Source of the DNA: an uncultured Bacilli bacterium
GTDB taxonomy: Bacteria > Bacillota_I > Bacilli_A > RF39 > UBA660
NCBI GenBank assembly: GCA_934157235.1
Contig: CAKPHH010000001.1
Coordinates: 186,001-250,000 of the forward strand
Length of the DNA stretch: 64,000 bases
Reading direction: 5' to 3'
Shown: one piece after another, positions 8,412 through 16,938 of the stretch
Layout: every line of letters starts with the position of its first letter
How positions within the stretch are numbered: the first letter of the stretch is position 1
Program-made: the position numbers and the translations under genes
Notes under the pieces: generated by a model
What the model saw: only the letters and a program-made list of their open reading frames with translations
What the model was told of the DNA's origin: nothing
Database searches by the model: none

Positions 8412-9602
8412 ATGAATGTAAAAATAGAAAAACTAGATCATTTTGGTCGTGGCATTACAAATATTAATAATAAAATATGTTTTGTCGAAAATGCTCTTCC
8501 TAATGAAATTGTCACTATTGAAATTTTTAAGGAAACAAAAAAGTATTATTTAGCAAAAACAATTGATTTTATTGAAAAGTCTCCATATCGTATCATTGAA
8601 AAATGTCCTTTTTATAATGAATGTAATGGTTGTAATTTAGAACATTTATCTTTTTCTAAAGAAAATGAATTTAAAAGAAGAAAGATTCAAGAATTATTAG
8701 TAAAATTTGCTAAAATAAATCCAACTATTGTCAAGAAAACAAACTTCTCTGATGAATATAATTACCGAAATAAAGTAACTTTGCATGGTAAGAATAATAT
8801 TTTTGGTTACTACAAAAAAAATTCCCATGATTTATTAAAAATAGATAAATGTCTTCTTTTAGATAAGAAAATAAATGAAATTATAAAACTACTCCAAAGA
8901 GAAGAAAACGAAATTGTGGAACTATTAATTAGAACAAATAATGATTCTAGTAAAATAATGCTTAAGATAACAGGAACAATAAAAGATATTGAACTTTTAC
9001 AAGAAAAAGTAGATGTTTTAATCATAAATGATAAATGTCTAACTAAAGAAAATAAAATAATTACTACTATTTGTACTAAGAAATATTATTTATCTATTGA
9101 TTCTTTCTTTCAGGTAAATAAAACTTTAACTGAAAAGTTATATGATAAGGTAAAAGAACAAGTAGAAAAAGTAAGGCCCAATAAACTCCTTGATTTATAT
9201 TGTGGAACTGGTAGTATTGGTATTTATGTAGGAGAATTTGCTAAAGAAATAATTGGCGTAGATTATTCTAATTCTAATATTGAAGATGCCAATGAAAATA
9301 AAAAATTAAATAATTTAAAAAACATTACTTTTATAAATGCAAAAGTAGAAAATGTTATTGATACCTTTAAAGATATTGATATGATTATTGTTGATCCTCC
9401 ACGAGCTGGTCTTGATCAAAAAACAATTGATAATATAGAAAGGATTTCTCCAAAGCATCTTATCTATGTATCTTGTGATCCAGCCACTCTAGCTAGAGAT
9501 TTGAATTTATTAACAAATTACGAAGTAGAAGAAGTTACACCTTTTAATATGTTTCCAAGGACTTATCACGTAGAAGCCGTTTGTGTTTTAGAAAGAAGGT
9601 AG
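8412..9602 (+). CDS. rlmD: 23S rRNA (uracil-5-)-methyltransferase, RlmD/RumA family
   Basis: This SAM-dependent enzyme makes m5U in 23S rRNA. The N-terminal TRAM-like segment (about 1-58) is followed by Fe-S ligands C65, C71, C74 and C147, the SAM motif DLYCGTGSIG (261-270), DPPRAG (328-333), catalytic C355 in YVSCDPATLARDL and the base E388 in HVEAV. At 396 residues it is shorter than most RlmD proteins, mainly in the central domain. RlmD, RlmC and RlmCD cannot be told apart here. Divergent from the ger operon; an extended -10 TATAAT lies at 8389-8394. Confidence 0.9.
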   Translation: MNVKIEKLDHFGRGITNINNKICFVENALPNEIVTIEIFKETKKYYLAKTIDFIEKSPYRIIEKCPFYNECNGCNLEHLSFSKENEFKRRKIQELLVKFAKINPTIVKKTNFSDEYNYRNKVTLHGKNNIFGYYKKNSHDLLKIDKCLLLDKKINEIIKLLQREENEIVELLIRTNNDSSKIMLKITGTIKDIELLQEKVDVLIINDKCLTKENKIITTICTKKYYLSIDSFFQVNKTLTEKLYDKVKEQVEKVRPNKLLDLYCGTGSIGIYVGEFAKEIIGVDYSNSNIEDANENKKLNNLKNITFINAKVENVIDTFKDIDMIIVDPPRAGLDQKTIDNIERISPKHLIYVSCDPATLARDLNLLTNYEVEEVTPFNMFPRTYHVEAVCVLERR

Positions 9603-9605
9603 AAT

Positions 9606-10208
9606 ATGAAAACAATATATATGATGAGGCATTCACAAGCATTAAAATGCAACAACATTGAAAATAATGATTCTTTACAATTACAAAATGAAAAGTTGGC
9701 TTTAACGGTAAATGGAGAAAGTATTGCTAAAGAAAAATCCCAAATAGAAGAATTACAAGATTTTAATATAGTATTCTCATCTAATTATGTTAGAGCAATT
9801 GCAACAGCAAAGTATTTTACAAAAGATAAAGTTAATGTGGTTGAATCGTTTGGTGAAAGAAAATTTGGTATTTCTAAATGGGAAGATCTACCTGAAAATT
9901 TTGAAGAAAAACAATCTAAAGATTTCGATTATAAATTGGATAATGGCGAATCACTAAATGAAGTTTTAAGTAGAGAACTAGTTTCACTAAATAAAATATT
10001 AAATGAATATAGTAATAAGAAAATTTTAATTGTTGGACACTCAACTGCCATGGCAGCTTTATTTAGTAATTGGTGCGAATGTCAAGATAATGGAACTTAT
10101 AAATTTAATGGAAAAGAATTCTTTGATGGAAAATGGAATTACTGTGAAACATTTAAACTTACATTTGATGAGGAAAATAAATTGATTGATATTATAAATA
10201 TAAAATAG
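9606..10208 (+). CDS. histidine phosphatase superfamily protein
   Basis: This cytoplasmic phosphatase is of the phosphoglycerate-mutase-like branch. The catalytic motif is R8-H9-S, R63 lies in SNYVRAIATA, E84 in GERKFG is a plausible acid, and H145 is in VGHSTAMA. RHS replaces the usual RHG, a tolerated variant. It starts 3 nt after rlmD and is probably co-transcribed. The substrate is unknown. Confidence 0.85.
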   Translation: MKTIYMMRHSQALKCNNIENNDSLQLQNEKLALTVNGESIAKEKSQIEELQDFNIVFSSNYVRAIATAKYFTKDKVNVVESFGERKFGISKWEDLPENFEEKQSKDFDYKLDNGESLNEVLSRELVSLNKILNEYSNKKILIVGHSTAMAALFSNWCECQDNGTYKFNGKEFFDGKWNYCETFKLTFDEENKLIDIINIK

Positions 10209-10250
10209 TTTGATATGTCTCTGGCAAATATCTAGATATGCCGCAACTAT
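10205..10250 (+). other. nested inverted repeat, possible structured RNA
   Basis: ATAGTT (10205-10210) can pair with AACTAT (10245-10250), enclosing GGCA..TAT / ATA.TGCC (10223-10242) with a CTAG loop. No T-run follows, so it is not a standard terminator. It lies between a phosphatase gene and a Nudix gene. I could not match it to a known RNA class. Confidence 0.3.
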
Positions 10251-10317
10251 TTGTATTCTAAAGCGTAGATAAAAAGTGACTAAACTAATATTAATAAAAT
10301 ATGGAAAGGAAATTAAA

Positions 10318-10797
10318 ATGAGTCAGGAAGATTTGAAATTTAAAATTAACAACTTTGATTTTCATTCACGAGCCAGTGTCATTATTTATAACAAAGATAA
10401 ATCAAAAGTATTATTATTTAAAGTGGAAGACGGTAGGGACTTCTATTTACTACCAGGAGGTAAAATACGCGCAGGCGAAGATAGTTTAACAGCCATAAAA
10501 AGAGAGGTAAAAGAAGAATTGGGTTATGACTTAGAGTTTACAATTAGTAGTGTTAATGAAAACTTTCTTGTAAAAAATAAAATTAACATCATGCAATACG
10601 AGTTTTTATACAAGGCCATTTACTATAACTCGATAGAAAAAGAAATATTTAATTGCCTAGATCGAAAAGACCAAACATTTCATTGGATCAGTATAAATGA
10701 TATTGATAAAGTTAAAATTCTTCCAAGTAACCTAAAACCAGTCATCAAAAACTATGATTATAATAAAGTACATCACATCTCAAAAAATATAGAATAA
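10318..10797 (+). CDS. Nudix hydrolase
   Basis: This 159-residue protein has a complete Nudix box (GGKIRAGED..AIKREVKEELG, about residues 44-66), binding the divalent metal that cleaves nucleoside-diphosphate-linked compounds. I chose ATG 10318, which has GGAAAGGA 7 nt upstream, over GTG 10276. The substrate cannot be predicted. It is followed by a GNAT gene after 19 nt; the two probably share an mRNA. Confidence 0.88.
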   Translation: MSQEDLKFKINNFDFHSRASVIIYNKDKSKVLLFKVEDGRDFYLLPGGKIRAGEDSLTAIKREVKEELGYDLEFTISSVNENFLVKNKINIMQYEFLYKAIYYNSIEKEIFNCLDRKDQTFHWISINDIDKVKILPSNLKPVIKNYDYNKVHHISKNIE

Positions 10798-10816
10798 TTA
10801 AAAAGTAGGTGATATT

Positions 10817-11251
10817 GTGATAAAAGAAGTAACAAGCATTGAAGATGCTAATATATGTGATGAACTATTAACAAAATTAATTCTAGATGAAAGAAAATAC
10901 AATGAAGCAATTTCAGAAAATACAATCATAAAAGACTATTTTAGTAAAACATTAAATGATGAAAATAGTAAATTATTGGCTTATTATCTAAACGATAAAA
11001 TTGTTGGCTACATATTAATTAAAAGAACTGAACCCAATATTGGTCTATTGGATGGTCTATACGTTTTGGAAGAACATCGTCATAAAAAGATTGCTAAAGA
11101 ATTGCTAATTAAAGCCTTAGAAGAATGTAAAAAGTTAAATATTAAGTATGTTGATATTAATGTTATGAAGGACAATAAAATAGCCTTACAACTATATAGA
11201 GAAATGGGCTTTAATGATTTTGAAATAAAATTGAGAAAAATCTTTAAATAA
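10817..11251 (+). CDS. GNAT family N-acetyltransferase
   Basis: This 144-residue protein has a GNAT fold: beta4 YVLEEHRHKKIAKELLIKAL contains the acetyl-CoA pyrophosphate loop (about residues 84-103), and the NKIALQLYREMGF motif marks the C-terminal half. The loop reads HRHKKIA rather than the usual R/Q-x-x-G-x-G/A, a slight departure. The start is GTG with GTAGGTGA 5 nt upstream. The acceptor substrate is unknown. Confidence 0.82.
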   Translation: MIKEVTSIEDANICDELLTKLILDERKYNEAISENTIIKDYFSKTLNDENSKLLAYYLNDKIVGYILIKRTEPNIGLLDGLYVLEEHRHKKIAKELLIKALEECKKLNIKYVDINVMKDNKIALQLYREMGFNDFEIKLRKIFK

Positions 11252-11283
11252 TTATAAATAAGCAAAAGAAAGTAGGAAAAAAT

Positions 11284-11661
11284 ATGAATAGATGTAAAGA
11301 TTGCGGAGCAATAATAGAAAATAACTCAATAAGGTGTCCAAATTGTCAAGAAATAAGGCAAGCAGAGACATTTAAAACCATAGCCGTAGTAGCAACAATA
11401 ATTTTTATAATAGGTTTTGCCTTATTATACCAAGTATCACTTGGCTTATCAGATATGTCGAGTACTTGGGCACACGAGGAAAATGATGCTCGTACATTTG
11501 GTGGGGCTATTAAAAACGCTTGTTTTTGTCTAATTGTCAACATAGTTCCTTATATAGTTTCATTAATATGTGCCAAAAAGGCTAAATTAAATAAGTTATA
11601 CATCAGCGAGCTTGTTATTTTGGCAATCGTTTTAATACTTATATTTATTGTTCGCATATAG
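11284..11661 (+). CDS. zinc-ribbon membrane protein
   Basis: The N-terminal zinc ribbon has C4, C7, C18 and C21 (CKDCGA..RCPNC). It is followed by about three transmembrane segments (roughly 32-52, 80-100, 103-124), with a polar loop between the first two. This architecture is common in Bacillota proteins of unknown function. The first ATG has a GTAGG site close upstream. Weak -10 sequences for the next gene follow at 11689-11694. Confidence 0.72.
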   Translation: MNRCKDCGAIIENNSIRCPNCQEIRQAETFKTIAVVATIIFIIGFALLYQVSLGLSDMSSTWAHEENDARTFGGAIKNACFCLIVNIVPYIVSLICAKKAKLNKLYISELVILAIVLILIFIVRI

Positions 11662-11715
11662 AATTTTTATAAAAAAGCAAAAAAATAGTATAATAAAAAT
11701 AGGAGAATGATTAAA

Positions 11716-12036
11716 ATGATAAAGCAAACAGCCGGAAGAGATTTTTTAGGAGAATTTGCTCCAAACTTTGCTCATTATAATGATGATATTTTATTTAGAG
11801 AAAATTAGAATGATCCATCAGTTGATATAAAAACAAGCTGTATTATTACAATGGTAGCTTTAATGCCTTCTGGTATTACTGATAACTCTTTGAAGTACCA
11901 CTTAGAAAAAGCCAAGAAAAATGGTGTTACTAAAGATGAAATGGTAGGTATTATAACACATACTGCTTTTTATGTAGGATGGCCTAAAGTCTGGTCAGTA
12001 TTTAATTTAGCAAAGGAGATATATGAAGATGAATAA
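11716..12036 (+). pseudogene. carboxymuconolactone decarboxylase family gene with in-frame TAG
   Basis: The frame encodes MIKQTAGRDFLGEFAPNFAHYNDDILF, then an amber TAG at 11806-11808 (codon 31), then continues in frame through LMPSGITDN and VGIITHTAFYVGWPKVWS to TAA at 12036. In relatives of this alkylhydroperoxidase-like family the stop lies where a Trp is expected (a VW pair just before an acidic segment), so a single TGG-to-TAG change explains it. The total of 107 codons is close to the family size. A good -10 (TATAAT, 11689) and Shine-Dalgarno (AGGAG) remain. It overlaps the cupin gene by 14 bp, a pairing typical of this family. Confidence 0.8.
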
Positions 12037-12457
12037 AGAAGAATTTGATAAAGTAAATGTATTTGGCCAAGGTGAACTTAATGTTAGTTTTGCCAAGTAT
12101 TTTATCGGTAACTCGTATCTTAATCCCCTAACAAAAAAAGAAGAGAGTTCTCTTTCTTTAACAAATGTAACTTTCGAACCAGGTTGCAGAAATAACTGGC
12201 ATATTCATCATGCTACAAAAGATGGTGGCCAAATTCTAATCTGTACAGCAGGCTTTGGTTGGTATCAAGAGGAAGGAAAAGATGCTATAAGTTTGGAGCC
12301 TGGAACTGTAATAGTTATTCCAGCAAATGTAAAGCATTGGCACGGAGCTAAAAAAGATTCTTGGTTTAGTCATATTGCCCTAGAAGTACCAGGAGAAAAT
12401 ACTTCAAACGAATGGCTAGAAGAAGTATCAGATGAGGAATATAACAAATTAAATTAA
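12023..12457 (+). CDS. cupin-domain protein
   Basis: This 144-residue single-domain cupin has metal-binding motif 1 (WHIHHATKDGGQILICTAG, with two His and Gln/Glu-like positions) and motif 2 (PGTVIVIPANVKHWHGA). Such cupins are frequently encoded next to carboxymuconolactone decarboxylase-like proteins and may act on quinones or sugars; the substrate is unknown. The start is ambiguous between ATG 12023 (4 nt from GGAG) and ATG 12029 (10 nt). Translation probably depended on coupling with the upstream gene, which now carries a stop. Confidence 0.85.
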   Translation: MKMNKEEFDKVNVFGQGELNVSFAKYFIGNSYLNPLTKKEESSLSLTNVTFEPGCRNNWHIHHATKDGGQILICTAGFGWYQEEGKDAISLEPGTVIVIPANVKHWHGAKKDSWFSHIALEVPGENTSNEWLEEVSDEEYNKLN

Positions 12458-12543
12458 AAACAAATTATATACCATTATAATCGTGAAATAAAAAACATGG
12501 TATAATTAATCTGTAATATTTTAATTATAAGGAAGATGATCAA

Positions 12544-13308
12544 ATGAAAAAGAAAAATACAATAATTATAATAGGAATAGTTTTATTGCTTGTAGCAATC
12601 ACAACAACATACATCTTATTATCTAATAAGAAAATAGAAAAAGTTTCAAAAACTTCAACTCAAGCTGAGTTACTTACAAAAAAACTAAACAATTCCAAAG
12701 AATTGGAAAATACAATTACTACTGATAAAATAGTCTTATCAAATATTAATTGGGACATTGAAACTAATACAAAGGTTCATTTATGGATATTTTCAGACCC
12801 AGTTGATCTAGGAGAAGTTACCATAATAAAAGATGAAAGTACTTATTATATTAACAGTATAAATGACACTTTAAAAATGAAAAATATTAAAGCTGGTAAT
12901 CATAAAATACTAATTCTTAAAGATGATAAATCCCTAGGATATTTTAATGTTGAACTTACTGCTGAAAAAACTTTAAAAGTAACCTCAACAGAGATGCCAG
13001 ATAATACCGAAGAAAAAAATAATGAAAACACTAGTTCAAACACTCAACAAAATACCCAGTCAAGTGAGCAGTCAAAGCCAGGAAAAGTAAAGTGTACACC
13101 TCAAAAGTTCGAAAAAAGATACACTTATTTCTATACAGATGAAGAAACATGTGCTAGAAATGGTGCCCCAGATGAGGTTTGGCAATACTTTATTAAAAAC
13201 AATATTCCCGCAACAAACTATGGTTGCGAAAAAATTATCGATGACTGTGGTAATACTTACTATGGAGTGTACTATGGTAACACTGAAGGAGAGAAGTTTT
13301 ATTATTAA
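12544..13308 (+). CDS. membrane-anchored extracellular protein of unknown function
   Basis: The N-terminal transmembrane segment (about 6-26) is followed by a domain containing KVHLWIFSDPVDLG and KILILKDDKSLGYF (about 77-142), a Ser/Thr/Asn/Gln-rich linker (about 150-180) and a C-terminal Cys-containing module with aromatic repeats (YTYFYTDEETCARNG, YGCEKIIDDCGNTYYG). Four cysteines probably form disulfides. An extended -10 (TGGTATAAT, 12498-12506) lies upstream. The central domain is duplicated in the truncated sequence just downstream. I do not recognise a named family. Confidence 0.75.
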   Translation: MKKKNTIIIIGIVLLLVAITTTYILLSNKKIEKVSKTSTQAELLTKKLNNSKELENTITTDKIVLSNINWDIETNTKVHLWIFSDPVDLGEVTIIKDESTYYINSINDTLKMKNIKAGNHKILILKDDKSLGYFNVELTAEKTLKVTSTEMPDNTEEKNNENTSSNTQQNTQSSEQSKPGKVKCTPQKFEKRYTYFYTDEETCARNGAPDEVWQYFIKNNIPATNYGCEKIIDDCGNTYYGVYYGNTEGEKFYY

Positions 13309-13317
13309 AGACATTAA

Positions 13318-14064
13318 CTAAGGGAAAGTATTTATGAAAAAGTAAAAGTATGGGTATTCTCAGAACCTATATACCTCGGAAAATTTAATCTAATAAATGA
13401 TAATGGTAAGTACTACCTAGAAAACTTAGAAAGCCTTCTAAAAAGTAAAAATTTTAGTAATGGAAATCACCAAATACTATTATTACAAAGCGATAAAGCC
13501 CTTGGCTACTTCGATATAACAATACAAGATAATACATTACTAAGTAACGAGGAAATGCCTGAAATTCCTGATGATACTACTGATAATGATACAGAAGATA
13601 ATAGTCAAGAAACCCAAGGAACTGGTAAAACTACAACAAAGACCATTAAAGTTGAAGAAGAGATTGCTTTTGAAACTGAAGAAGTAGAAGAAAAAAATAT
13701 GTTAAAAGAAAACTTTAATTTTGACATTCCAATATGTATCATAGAAGCATCTCATTTAAAAGACATAATGGAACATATTCCTACTTGGCAACAAGAAGAA
13801 AATAAAGACAGATACAATAATATCATTTTTACTATTCCACCAACTACCATTGAAGATGTTTGTACTAAAGTAGGAGAACCTACAGAAAATATAGACATCA
13901 TAGAACCTTATAAAGATATAATTTATTGGTCATTTGACTTGAAAAATTATCGTAAATCATCTTGGTGGATTAAAACGCCAAATACTGATATAAATACCAA
14001 AATAACAATCCGCACTGTAAACACAATGAAAAAATTATTTAACTTAGTAGATTCTAATAGTTAA
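13318..14064 (+). pseudogene. 5'-truncated paralogue of the upstream anchored protein
   Basis: Frame 1 is open from 13318 but has no start codon until an internal ATG at 13555. Its beginning (KVKVWVFSEPIYLGKF, then YYLENL, HQILLLQSDKALGYFDI, EEMP) aligns residue by residue with the middle of the preceding protein (KVHLWIFSDPVDLGEV, YYINSI, HKILILKDDKSLGYFNV, TEMP). The transmembrane N-terminus is missing. The C-terminal part differs and is acidic then Trp-rich. It looks like a tandem duplicate that lost its 5' end. An N-terminally shortened 169-residue product from 13555 is possible, but no good Shine-Dalgarno precedes it. Confidence 0.75.
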
Positions 14065-14113
14065 ATTTAAAAAAAGTCTACATATCAAAAAGCATCAAAA
14101 GGAGTATTAATAA

Positions 14114-14833
14114 ATGAAAAACAAAATAAAGATTTCCAAACTTTGTTTCTTAGTTGTAAGCATTCTGTTATATTTTTACTTAGTTTTCCATAACAGAAAT
14201 CAATATCTATATAATATGTCATATCTAAAATGTATTTCATATATGTTACTAGTATCATTATCCATCTACTTATTTGGCTTGATTGAAAATAAAGAAAAAT
14301 CTTATAAAGAAAATATCATCATCTATATTATTTTATTTATGCTTCTCTTAACAAGCTTTGTCTTCATCTTAAAAAGACCAACTATTCACTTCTACAAAAA
14401 TTGGTATTCTGGTCAACTTCAACCATTTCATACTATAATGTCTCAAATAGAAAAAGCCAGTCCAAGAACTTTCTTAAAAAATATAATAGGTAATATGTTC
14501 ATGTTAGTACCACTTTCTTTCTTATTAATGCTACTAAATGATAAATATAAAAATATCCTAAAACAGACCATAATCATCTTACCAACAATCATTTTAATCG
14601 AAGTATTACAGGCTTTTACTTATACTGGAACATTTGATGTGGATGACATAATTTTAAATTATATAGGTACTGTCATTTTTATTATTCTTCTAGAAAAAAC
14701 AAAATTAATAGACAAAATAAAGCCTTTATTTTATAAAGATTTTAAACTGAAAAATAAAACAAAATATCACACACTTTATATAACTTTGACTATTTTAATT
14801 TGCTTCATCGCTATAACACTACTAAAGTTATAA
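14114..14833 (+). CDS. VanZ-like membrane protein
   Basis: This 239-residue polytopic protein shows the VanZ family pattern: QPFHTI (103-108), GNMFMLVPLSFLL (126-138), E163 and Q166 in IEVLQAFTYTG, and FDVDDIILNYIGT (174-186). It has about six or seven transmembrane helices. VanZ proteins contribute to glycopeptide tolerance in some loci, but most family members have no known role and no van genes lie nearby. AGGAG precedes the ATG. Confidence 0.85.
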   Translation: MKNKIKISKLCFLVVSILLYFYLVFHNRNQYLYNMSYLKCISYMLLVSLSIYLFGLIENKEKSYKENIIIYIILFMLLLTSFVFILKRPTIHFYKNWYSGQLQPFHTIMSQIEKASPRTFLKNIIGNMFMLVPLSFLLMLLNDKYKNILKQTIIILPTIILIEVLQAFTYTGTFDVDDIILNYIGTVIFIILLEKTKLIDKIKPLFYKDFKLKNKTKYHTLYITLTILICFIAITLLKL

Positions 14834-14860
14834 AAGTATCAAAAAGGAGTAAATATTAAT

Positions 14861-15796
14861 ATGAAAAATATCACAATAATAGGTGGCGGTGTATTAGGTT
14901 CCCAAATAGCCTTTCAAGTTGCCTATTCAAATTTTAATGTAACTATTTGGGCAAGAAGTAAAGAAAGTATTGAAAGAACTAAAATAAAATTAAAAGAATT
15001 GAAAAAAACTTACACCTCAGAAATAAACAAAATGTCTAAAGACAAATCCCTATCTAATTGGTGTATGGGAATAAGTAATTATGATGACTTCAACAAGGAA
15101 AAGTGCTTATCTCAAGTAGAAAAAGCTTCTAAAAGTATCAAGTTCACATTGGATTTAGAAGAATCAATAAAAGATGCCGACTTAGTAATCGAATCAATGA
15201 CTGAAGATTTTGCTGCAAAAAGAGATTTATATAAAAAGCTTGCCTCAATTCTAGAAGAAAAGACTATTCTAGTAACAAATTCCTCAACTATGTTACCAAG
15301 TAAGCTTGCTAAGTACACAAAAAGACCAGATAGATTTCTAGCCTTACACTTTGCTAACTCAATTTGGAAAAATAACACTGCTGAAGTAATGAAACATAAT
15401 AAAACTTCTGAGACTAGTTTTAATAAAGTAATAGACTTTGCTAAAGAAATAAACATGATCGTTTTACCACTTCAAAAAGAAAAAGCCGGTTACTTATTAA
15501 ACTCCATGTTAATACCATTTTTATTCTCAGCCTTAGACCTATATGTAAATAATATTTCAGATCCAGAGACTATCGATAAAGCTTGGGTACTAGGAACATC
15601 TGCTAAAGAGGGTCCTTTTCAAATACTCGATGTAATTGGCTTGAAAACCGCCTACGAAATAGTCCAAAAATACGCTAAAGTTCCAAGTATACTTGCCCCA
15701 TACAATTTTAAAGCCATGGAAAAGCTCTTAAAAACCTATATTGATAATAATAAACTCGGCAAATCAACCGGTGAAGGTTTTTATAAATATAAATAA
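14861..15796 (+). CDS. 3-hydroxyacyl-CoA dehydrogenase family protein
   Basis: This cytoplasmic NAD-dependent oxidoreductase has an N-terminal Rossmann motif IIGGGVLGSQIAF (6-18), E111 in VIESMTED, S141/S142 in TNSSTMLPS, and the catalytic His H163 in LHFANSIW with E175 nearby. The C-terminal dimerisation domain follows. At 311 residues it resembles short-chain 3-hydroxybutyryl-CoA dehydrogenases. No thiolase, crotonase or acyl-CoA dehydrogenase lies beside it, so a butyrate pathway role is not supported locally; other hydroxyacid substrates are possible. Confidence 0.85.
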   Translation: MKNITIIGGGVLGSQIAFQVAYSNFNVTIWARSKESIERTKIKLKELKKTYTSEINKMSKDKSLSNWCMGISNYDDFNKEKCLSQVEKASKSIKFTLDLEESIKDADLVIESMTEDFAAKRDLYKKLASILEEKTILVTNSSTMLPSKLAKYTKRPDRFLALHFANSIWKNNTAEVMKHNKTSETSFNKVIDFAKEINMIVLPLQKEKAGYLLNSMLIPFLFSALDLYVNNISDPETIDKAWVLGTSAKEGPFQILDVIGLKTAYEIVQKYAKVPSILAPYNFKAMEKLLKTYIDNNKLGKSTGEGFYKYK

Positions 15797-15828
15797 CTGT
15801 ATCATATCAACTATAAAAGGAGAATTTC

Positions 15829-16155
15829 ATGAAATTAATAGAATATGGTAATAATACTTTAATTGATTTTTATAAAATAAACGGCTTAGAATTTACTAAA
15901 GAACATAATTACTTTGGCAAGAATATAAAGTCTTTGGCTATTATCGAAAACAATAAAGTAATAGGAGCTATTTCTGTATCAATTTATAAAAATAAAAGCT
16001 TTATAGAAGCCTTAGCCATTTCCAAAGAATATAGACATAAAGGTTACGGTAAAATTCTTTTAGAAAAGGCTCTTCAAGCACTCCACATACCCATAATAAA
16101 AATGTTAAAAATAAGTGCACAAGTTCCAACAAATATTGGTAGAGTTAAATTATAA
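15829..16155 (+). CDS. C-terminally truncated GNAT acetyltransferase
   Basis: The acetyl-CoA loop is present (EYRHKGYGKILLEKAL, about 68-83), but the protein is only 108 residues and ends MLKISAQVPTNIGRVKL. GNAT proteins normally continue with a FYxKLGF strand. Just past the stop, the sequence AATTATAAAAATTGATATAG reads as a decayed YKK-LGYSLFE in another frame. A frameshift has probably removed the last strand. May be a non-functional remnant. A Shine-Dalgarno AAGGAG is intact. Confidence 0.6.
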   Translation: MKLIEYGNNTLIDFYKINGLEFTKEHNYFGKNIKSLAIIENNKVIGAISVSIYKNKSFIEALAISKEYRHKGYGKILLEKALQALHIPIIKMLKISAQVPTNIGRVKL

Positions 16156-16188
16156 AAATTGATATAGTCTTTTTGAAAGGAGAATAAT

Positions 16189-16761
16189 ATGAATTTAGGA
16201 AATAAAATAGTAAAATTACGAAAGAAAAATAATCTTTCCCAAGAAGAATTAGCAGAAAAGGTAGGTGTAACAAGACAAACTATTTCTAAATGGGAATTAG
16301 AAGAAACAACTCCAGATATTAAACAAGCCAAAGCATTGTCTAAAATATTTAAAGTCAGTCTCGATGAATTAACCGATAATGATGTAGAAAGTGTTTTAAT
16401 AGAGAAAGTTAGTAACACTGAAAAACTTGCCGGTCTAATAATAAAAATATTAAAGATAGTAGGTATAGGTCTATTGGTTTTAGTTATAATCGGTATCCTA
16501 ACTTTCATCTTTTTTAATATTAATACTAGTTCAAAAAGCAATAAAGTAGTTGGACAATATGCTCTTATCTGTAAAATAGATAATGAGCAATATTCATATA
16601 ATATAGAGTACAACAAAAACTATCAAGTAATAAATTCCGGTGGAGATGCCTGGATTTCTAATCATACCGAAGTGGATTCCTGCGATGATGCTAATAAGGC
16701 TCTTGCCCATATAGAAGATTATTTTAAAGAACACGATGGATCTTGTACCTTAGAAAAATAA
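16189..16761 (+). CDS. XRE-family regulator with transmembrane segment
   Basis: The N-terminal helix-turn-helix (residues 1-62; KLRKKNNLSQEELAEKVGVT with RQTISKWE) is followed by a transmembrane helix (about 86-108) and an extracytoplasmic domain with three Cys (YALICKI, VDSCDD, GSCTLEK). The layout suggests a membrane-bound transcription factor sensing an envelope signal. AAGGAG precedes ATG 16189. The intergenic stretch after it (16762-16938) holds only a weak AAAAGC/GCTTTT hairpin (16791-16806) and a -10 for the lipoprotein gene (16889-16894). Confidence 0.8.
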   Translation: MNLGNKIVKLRKKNNLSQEELAEKVGVTRQTISKWELEETTPDIKQAKALSKIFKVSLDELTDNDVESVLIEKVSNTEKLAGLIIKILKIVGIGLLVLVIIGILTFIFFNINTSSKSNKVVGQYALICKIDNEQYSYNIEYNKNYQVINSGGDAWISNHTEVDSCDDANKALAHIEDYFKEHDGSCTLEK

Positions 16762-16938
16762 TAAATTAAGCTGATGTAAAAATTTATAGAAAAAGCATCT
16801 GCTTTTAATTTGTCTTAAGCAAGATAAAAAGAATTAACTAGCTATATAAATGTATCAAAATAAACTATCAAAAGCATAGAAAATGTTATATAATATAAAT
16901 AGACAAAGTGTATAACACTAATAAAAAGGAGAAAAATT

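Noticed and set aside
10205..10250. Purine-type riboswitch
   Set aside because: An ATAT...ACTAT-like layout is superficially similar, but the conserved TCTACC junction and P2/P3 loops are absent.
13072..13321. Short overlapping ORFs on both strands in the anchored-protein gene
   Set aside because: Frame shadows of the 12544-13308 coding sequence without ribosome-binding sites.
14114..14833. Vancomycin-resistance cluster
   Set aside because: Only a VanZ-like protein is present; no vanA/H/X-type ligase or dehydrogenase genes lie nearby.
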